A stretch of DNA of 11,672 bases from an uncultured Eubacterium sp. (lineage in GTDB: Bacteria > Bacillota > Clostridia > Lachnospirales > Lachnospiraceae): NCBI GenBank assembly GCA_905236735.1, contig CAJOOU010000104.1, positions 1 to 11,672 on the forward strand, in the 5' to 3' direction. A program made the translations under genes and the position numbers. Below, piece by piece: positions 7,437 through 11,672 of this stretch. The notes under the pieces are model-generated. The model ran no database searches, had not been told where the DNA came from, and was given only the letters and a program-made list of their open reading frames with translations. Numbering within the stretch: position 1 is the first letter of the stretch; every line of letters starts with the position of its first letter.

Positions 7437-8543
7437 ATGAAAAATGTTACTCTTATGCATTTTCTTTTGGGATGCAGATTTGATGTGCTTTTAAAACTTT
7501 TCAGGGATAATGATTTCAGAATCACTCCCAAAAAACTTCCTCAGGCAGCTTTGATTTCGGCAGTTTCTCTCGGACTGTTTATTCCGGCTGTATTGGAAGA
7601 GGCTTTTTGCAGCGCTTTTGTATATCCGAAAAAAATGAAGGAGTCACCGGTTTTTATTCTCGGACACTGGAGAAGTGGTACAACATACCTGCAGAACCTT
7701 TTAAGCATGGATGAGAATTTTGCGTACTTTGACCCTGTAACCACCTATACAAACAACAACTCGCTTTTTTTGCACAAACCCATATATAATGTTCAAAAAG
7801 ACAAGATTTCCCAGTCACGTCCCATGGATGATCTGGATTATGAGGCGGATTCTCCTTCGGAAGAATGCTTTGCAGTAGCCAACAGATGCACTGATAATAT
7901 TGTACATATAATGGCATTCCCTGAAAATGCGGCCCATTATATTGACTATGTTTCTTTGGCTGATAAGGACAGCAAAAAGAGAAATAACTGGTGCAGGGCA
8001 TATTATAAGGTAATGAGAAAGACCGCTTTTATAAACAAAGAAAAGAGGCTTCTTGTAAAGAGTCCCGATAATACCAGTCATATAAGGGAGATTCTGAAAA
8101 TATATCCGGATGCGAAGTTTATTCATATCTGCCGCAATCCGTACAAGGTAATCACTTCTACGGTAAATATGTTTGAAATGGGAAGTGAGTTTTTGAGTCT
8201 GCAAAACATACCTTCACACAAGGACACGGCCGAAAATGCCGTAAATCTGTATAAAAAGCTTTATACCCGGTATTTTAACGAAAGAAACCTTATTCCAGAA
8301 GGTAATTTATATGAAATAAAATATGAGGATTTTGTTAAAACTCCCCTGCAGCATATTAAAAATATTTATGATAATCTTGGTATAGACGGATACGAAGAGG
8401 CTTTGCCGCGTTTTGAGGAATATACAGAGTCTTTAAAGGATTATAAAGCCTCATCCAAAGATCCGGAAGAATATATTAAAAATCTCATAGACGAAAATCT
8501 GGGCTTTGCGTTTGAAAAGTTCGGATATGACTCGTCACATTAA
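7437..8543 (+). CDS. PAPS-dependent sulfotransferase family protein
   Basis: Predicted to move a sulfuryl group from PAPS to an unknown acceptor. The 5'-phosphosulfate loop is FILGHWRSGTTYLQNLL (GHWRSGTT at residues 76-83). The 3'-phosphate site is ICRNPYKVITSTVNM, with Arg233 and Ser241 eight residues apart as in characterised sulfotransferases. Other blocks recalled from the bacterial PF13469-like group are RPMDD (128-132), SPSEE (139-143, possible acidic catalytic residues) and KSPDNT (208-213). Residues about 33-57 form a hydrophobic, amphipathic-looking segment before the catalytic fold, suggesting membrane association and perhaps a lipid or lipid-linked acceptor. The start is ATG 7437, 6 bases after AAGGTG, which overlaps the TauE-like stop codon (7424-7426). 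The frame is open seven codons further up to TTG 7416, inside the previous gene, but the ATG fits better. Length is 368 residues. Coupling to the preceding gene is likely. No terminator follows. Confidence 0.88.
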   Translation: MKNVTLMHFLLGCRFDVLLKLFRDNDFRITPKKLPQAALISAVSLGLFIPAVLEEAFCSAFVYPKKMKESPVFILGHWRSGTTYLQNLLSMDENFAYFDPVTTYTNNNSLFLHKPIYNVQKDKISQSRPMDDLDYEADSPSEECFAVANRCTDNIVHIMAFPENAAHYIDYVSLADKDSKKRNNWCRAYYKVMRKTAFINKEKRLLVKSPDNTSHIREILKIYPDAKFIHICRNPYKVITSTVNMFEMGSEFLSLQNIPSHKDTAENAVNLYKKLYTRYFNERNLIPEGNLYEIKYEDFVKTPLQHIKNIYDNLGIDGYEEALPRFEEYTESLKDYKASSKDPEEYIKNLIDENLGFAFEKFGYDSSH

Positions 8544-8551
8544 AAACACAA

Positions 8552-8603
8552 TTACTCCTTATACTCGTAATTAGCTTAAAAGACTAATCTATGTAAGGAG
8601 TGA
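8552..8603 (+). promoter_or_regulatory. Hairpin sequestering the ribosome site of the ABC ATPase gene
   Basis: ACTCCTTA (8554-8561) is the exact reverse complement of TAAGGAGT (8594-8601), which contains the ATPase gene's Shine-Dalgarno AAGGAG (8595-8600). The stem extends to about 12 bp (8552-8563 with 8592-8603) using two wobbles. An inner stem, ATTAG 8570-8574 with CTAAT 8584-8588, closes a 9-base loop. There is no T-run after the 3' arm, so this is not a normal terminator. It would lower translation initiation unless opened. A TATACT -10-like box at 8560-8565 lies in the 5' arm, but no -35 was found at proper spacing. Confidence 0.5.
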
Positions 8604-8611
8604 AATGAAAA

Positions 8612-9646
8612 GTGATTGAAATTAATCATCTTGTAAAAAAATACGGTGATAATACTGCCGTGGATGATTTGTCGCTTAAGGTTGAGCCGGGTAAAATATA
8701 CGGCTTTCTCGGACCTAACGGTGCCGGCAAATCCACCACCATGAATATTATTACCGGTTATATCGGAGCTACCTCGGGAGAAGTGCTTATTGACGGACAT
8801 AATATTTTGTCCGAGCCCGAAGCAGCCAAAAAAGCTATAGGATACTTACCTGAACTGCCACCTCTGTATATGGATATGACAGTCTATGAGTATCTTATTT
8901 TTTGTGCGGAACTTAAGGGCATCCCCAAGGCTGAGCGCGAGAGCAGCGTCGGCAGGGCAATGTGGATGACAAAGATTGATGATATGAGAGGCAGACTTAT
9001 TAAAAACCTTTCAAAGGGGTATAAGCAAAGAGTAGGTCTTGCCCAGGCTATTATCAATATGCCTCCGATCATTATTCTCGATGAGCCTACAGTAGGACTC
9101 GATCCGAAGCAGATAATCGAAATCAGAGAGCTCATAAGAGAACTCGGCAAAGACCATACGGTTATTTTAAGTTCTCATATCCTTTCGGAAGTCAGTGAGG
9201 TATGTGACCATGTATTCATTATATCTCACGGCAAACTTGTGGCATCGGATTCTCCGGAAAACCTTTCTGCAGGTTTGGATGAAGGCTCGTTGCTTAAGGT
9301 TAAGGCAAAGGGAGAAAAATCTGCCATTGAAAACATAGTTAATTCTCTTGAAGGCACCAAATCCGTTGTATTTACCGATGAAAATGACAAAGAGGTATGC
9401 TTTGAAGTAGAACTTGATAAGGGAGCTGATATAAGGGAAGACCTTTCTATAAAGATGGCTCTTGAAAAAATGCCTGTACTTGAGATGACTCTTGAACAGA
9501 AGTCACTTGAGGATGTGTTCCTTGAACTTACCGGTAGCGGAGAGCAGCTTGCTCTGGAAGCAGCCGAGCTTGAAGAGGCCTTTGCAGGGGACTCGGAAGA
9601 AACTGAAGAAATTACTGAAGATGCAGACGGAAAGGAGGAGGCATAA
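8612..9646 (+). CDS. ABC transporter ATP-binding protein, GldA-like
   Basis: A 344-residue ATPase that should power the membrane protein encoded next. Visible motifs: Walker A GPNGAGKST (34-42); IGYLPE with Glu81 at the Q-loop position, as in GldA-type ATPases; signature LSKGYKQR (133-140), where LSKGY replaces LSGGQ; Walker B IIILDEP with Asp157 and Glu158; D-loop GLDP; and the switch His189. A C-terminal regulatory-like region follows (about 220-305), then an unusually acidic tail (about 311-344, EAAELEEAF, GDSEETEEITED). The start is GTG 8612, the first in-frame start after a stop at 8606, giving MIEINHLVKKYG, a standard beginning. The ribosome site AAGGAG lies 11 bases upstream, rather far, and inside a hairpin. 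The end of the gene encodes the ribosome site for the next gene. Cargo is unknown; the GldA likeness does not imply gliding. Confidence 0.93.
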   Translation: MIEINHLVKKYGDNTAVDDLSLKVEPGKIYGFLGPNGAGKSTTMNIITGYIGATSGEVLIDGHNILSEPEAAKKAIGYLPELPPLYMDMTVYEYLIFCAELKGIPKAERESSVGRAMWMTKIDDMRGRLIKNLSKGYKQRVGLAQAIINMPPIIILDEPTVGLDPKQIIEIRELIRELGKDHTVILSSHILSEVSEVCDHVFIISHGKLVASDSPENLSAGLDEGSLLKVKAKGEKSAIENIVNSLEGTKSVVFTDENDKEVCFEVELDKGADIREDLSIKMALEKMPVLEMTLEQKSLEDVFLELTGSGEQLALEAAELEEAFAGDSEETEEITEDADGKEEA

Positions 9647-9647
9647 A

Positions 9648-11672
9648 ATGGCAGCGATATTTAAAAGAGAGTTAAAATCATATTTTCACAATGTAATAGG
9701 CTGGCTTTTTATAGCAGCTTACCTTTTTGTACTTGGTTTATATTTTACGGTATATAACCTTATGAACGCGTATCCGATGATTTCATATACGCTTTCGGGA
9801 GCATTATTTCTTTTTATTATTACCTTCCCCATACTTTCGATGAGAGTTCTTTCGGAAGAACGCAAGAATAAAACAGACCAGCTCCTTCTTACCGCTCCGG
9901 TATCAACGGGCAAAATAGTAATGGGTAAATATCTTGCGATGGCGGTAATATTCGGGATAGTAAATATTGTTGCCTGCATTTATCCGATTATTATGTCGTT
10001 TTTCGGTACTGTTGATCTGCCGCAGGCCTATGCGGCGATTCTGGGATTTTTGTTATACGGACTTTCGTGCATAGCAATCGGTATGTTTATATCGTCACTT
10101 ACCGAAAGTCAGGTGCTTGCTGCCGTAGGCTCTTTTGCGGTAATGTTTATTACCTTTATGATGTCAGGACTTGCAGGTATGATTACATCAGGAGAAGGTA
10201 TTGTTTATAACTTCCTTGAGATTTTTGACTTACAGACACCGGCTACAAACCTTATGGACGGCAGTCTGGATTTGTGTTCAGTACTTTATTATCTTACGGT
10301 AATATTTATTTTCTGTTTCCTTACAACCTGGTCTATTCAGAAAAGGAGATGGGAAGTAACAAAATCAAATGTAAAACTCGGTCTTTTCTCAGGCGCTTAT
10401 GTAGCGGTAATGATTATTATCTGTGTGGGCATAAATATTGCTGCGGGACTTCTGCCCGAAACCGTAACTGCAATTGATGTAACCGCAAACAAACTTTATA
10501 CTCTTTCAGATGATACCTATGATATGCTTTCGGAGCTTTCCGATGAAGTAACAATCTATGTTCTTGCATCTGAAGCGAATTGCGATGAGGTTATTGCCAA
10601 AACCATTGACAGATATGAGTCTGCTTCAAAATACATTACAGTAGAGTATAAGGACCCTACAACATATCCTAATTTTTATTCATCCTATGCATCTACCGCT
10701 CCTACAACAAATTCGATAATTGTTGTATCCGGAGATATGTATAAGGTAATAGATTATTATGATATGTATCAGACTGAATATTCAATGGATTATACAACCT
10801 ATCAGTATACATCGGAAACAACCGGATATGACGGAGAAGGTCAGATTACAAGTGCCATCACTTATGTAACAAGCTCCGAAATGCCGATGATTTATATTTT
10901 GACAGGTCAGGATGAGACCGAGGTAGGAGATGATTTTAAGGACGCCATAGCTAAAAAGAATGCATCTTACGAAGAAATAGATCTGCTTACTTATGACAGC
11001 GTTCCTTCGGACTGCGAGCTTTTAATTATCAATGCTCCTCAGTCTGATCTTTCCGATGATGTAACGGATAAAATCCTTGCATATATTGAAAACGGCGGAA
11101 ATCTTTTTGTTGCGGTTTCTTATACAGAAGATGATATGGATAACTTAGCTAAAATACTTTCTGTTTACGGCATGGAACTTGGCAGCGGACTTGCCTGCGA
11201 AGGAAACAGCAGCTATTATTACCAGGCTCCGTATTATATACTTGCCGAGGCATCAGAAAGTGATGTATCATCATCTGTTTCGGGAGAGTATATCTTCCTT
11301 CCCCAGGCAACGGGACTTTATTATGAGGAAACCGATGATGTTACGGAAACAACAATAGCATCTTCTTCGGACTCAACATATATAAAGCTAAATCCACAGG
11401 ATACCGTTGATAAAGAAGACGGTGATTCGGAAGGCTCTGTAATACTTGCCGCTTATGCATCCTTAAATCTTGACAGTAGTAACGATGAATCGGGAGACGC
11501 ATCCGGTGATGCTTCGGATGACAGTCTTACATCGGAGCTCGTTGTAGTAAACAGTTATTATTTCCTGAATGATGATGCAAACAGCATGGTATCGGACAAT
11601 AACCTTGATTTCTTCAGTGATTCCGTATCTCAGCTGGTACAGACGGCAGAGGGAGTATCGATACCTGTAAAA
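9648..11672 (+). CDS. ABC-2 permease fused to GldG-like extracytoplasmic domain (3' end missing)
   Basis: The frame is open from ATG 9648 to the window end (675 codons, no stop), so the gene continues to the right. It starts one base after the ATPase stop, with AAGGAGGAG at 9632-9640. Residues 1-235 form a GldF-like ABC-2 permease: MAAIFKRELKSYF at the N-terminus, the cytoplasmic stretch RVLSEERKNKTDQLLL (66-81), and membrane segments near 17-38, 48-64, 95-119, 127-149, 157-179 and 211-229. A seventh segment (about 247-269) leads to a GldG-like (ABC_transp_aux type) domain beginning IDVTANKLYTLSDDT (276-290), then VTIYVLA and GQITSAITYV, presumably outside the membrane. In gliding Bacteroidetes GldF and GldG are separate proteins; here they are one chain. 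A Ser/Gly/Asp-rich low-complexity insert (609-626) interrupts the outer domain. It forms a complex with the preceding ATPase; the cargo is unknown. Confidence 0.92.
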   Translation, partial: MAAIFKRELKSYFHNVIGWLFIAAYLFVLGLYFTVYNLMNAYPMISYTLSGALFLFIITFPILSMRVLSEERKNKTDQLLLTAPVSTGKIVMGKYLAMAVIFGIVNIVACIYPIIMSFFGTVDLPQAYAAILGFLLYGLSCIAIGMFISSLTESQVLAAVGSFAVMFITFMMSGLAGMITSGEGIVYNFLEIFDLQTPATNLMDGSLDLCSVLYYLTVIFIFCFLTTWSIQKRRWEVTKSNVKLGLFSGAYVAVMIIICVGINIAAGLLPETVTAIDVTANKLYTLSDDTYDMLSELSDEVTIYVLASEANCDEVIAKTIDRYESASKYITVEYKDPTTYPNFYSSYASTAPTTNSIIVVSGDMYKVIDYYDMYQTEYSMDYTTYQYTSETTGYDGEGQITSAITYVTSSEMPMIYILTGQDETEVGDDFKDAIAKKNASYEEIDLLTYDSVPSDCELLIINAPQSDLSDDVTDKILAYIENGGNLFVAVSYTEDDMDNLAKILSVYGMELGSGLACEGNSSYYYQAPYYILAEASESDVSSSVSGEYIFLPQATGLYYEETDDVTETTIASSSDSTYIKLNPQDTVDKEDGDSEGSVILAAYASLNLDSSNDESGDASGDASDDSLTSELVVVNSYYFLNDDANSMVSDNNLDFFSDSVSQLVQTAEGVSIPVK

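Noticed and set aside
8560..8565. TATACT as the -10 of a separate promoter for the ABC genes
   Set aside because: No -35-like hexamer lies at 16-18 bases upstream and there is no extended TG. The site also lies inside the hairpin arm, so it was not called.
10274..10477. Plus-strand 67-codon frame within the GldFG fusion
   Set aside because: It is an out-of-frame shadow of the continuous permease frame, which shows membrane segments and family motifs across the same bases.

Overview
The window is an 11.7 kb stretch in which every recognisable gene lies on the + strand and is closely packed. It looks like chromosomal DNA of a moderately low-GC Firmicute. Frequent CTT leucine and AGA arginine codons, strong GGAGG ribosome sites, a GTG start on two genes and the gene families present point to Clostridia, most likely Lachnospiraceae (Butyrivibrio/Roseburia-like). 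That placement is inference from style; there is no rRNA or other taxonomic marker.

Layout: (1) Positions 1-2151 hold nearly all of a large secreted lipoprotein with a predicted beta-helix/adhesin-like body. Its first few codons lie off the left edge. A strong intrinsic terminator follows at 2171-2206. (2) A likely promoter (2188-2216) overlaps that terminator and starts a new unit. Its roughly 100-nt leader carries an 11-T tract that can pair with A-rich sequence on either side. It leads into carA and carB (2322-6598), the two subunits of carbamoyl-phosphate synthase, joined by a 1-base overlap. (3) 54 bases later comes a TauE/SafE-family membrane protein (6653-7426), tightly followed by a PAPS-type sulfotransferase (7437-8543) whose ribosome site overlaps the upstream stop codon. 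(4) After a 68-base gap with a hairpin that covers the next ribosome site come an ABC ATPase resembling GldA (8612-9646) and a very large ABC membrane protein that fuses a GldF-like permease to a GldG-like extracytoplasmic domain (9648 to beyond the right edge).

How the genes work together: carAB makes carbamoyl phosphate for pyrimidines and arginine. The TauE-like protein and sulfotransferase are probably translationally coupled and may act in one sulfur-linked step, for example sulfation of a surface or lipid acceptor plus movement of a sulfur anion; substrates are unknown. The ATPase and GldFG fusion form one ABC-2-type complex of unknown cargo. No RNA gene, insertion sequence, CRISPR array or attachment site was seen. 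The only gaps are 170, 54, 10, 68 and 1 bases, so no stretch over 300 bases lacks a gene.

The most noteworthy items are the TauE-sulfotransferase pair attached to carAB, the mutually exclusive pairing in the carA leader, the hairpin hiding the ATPase ribosome site, and the GldF-GldG fusion. None is proof of a wholly new system.
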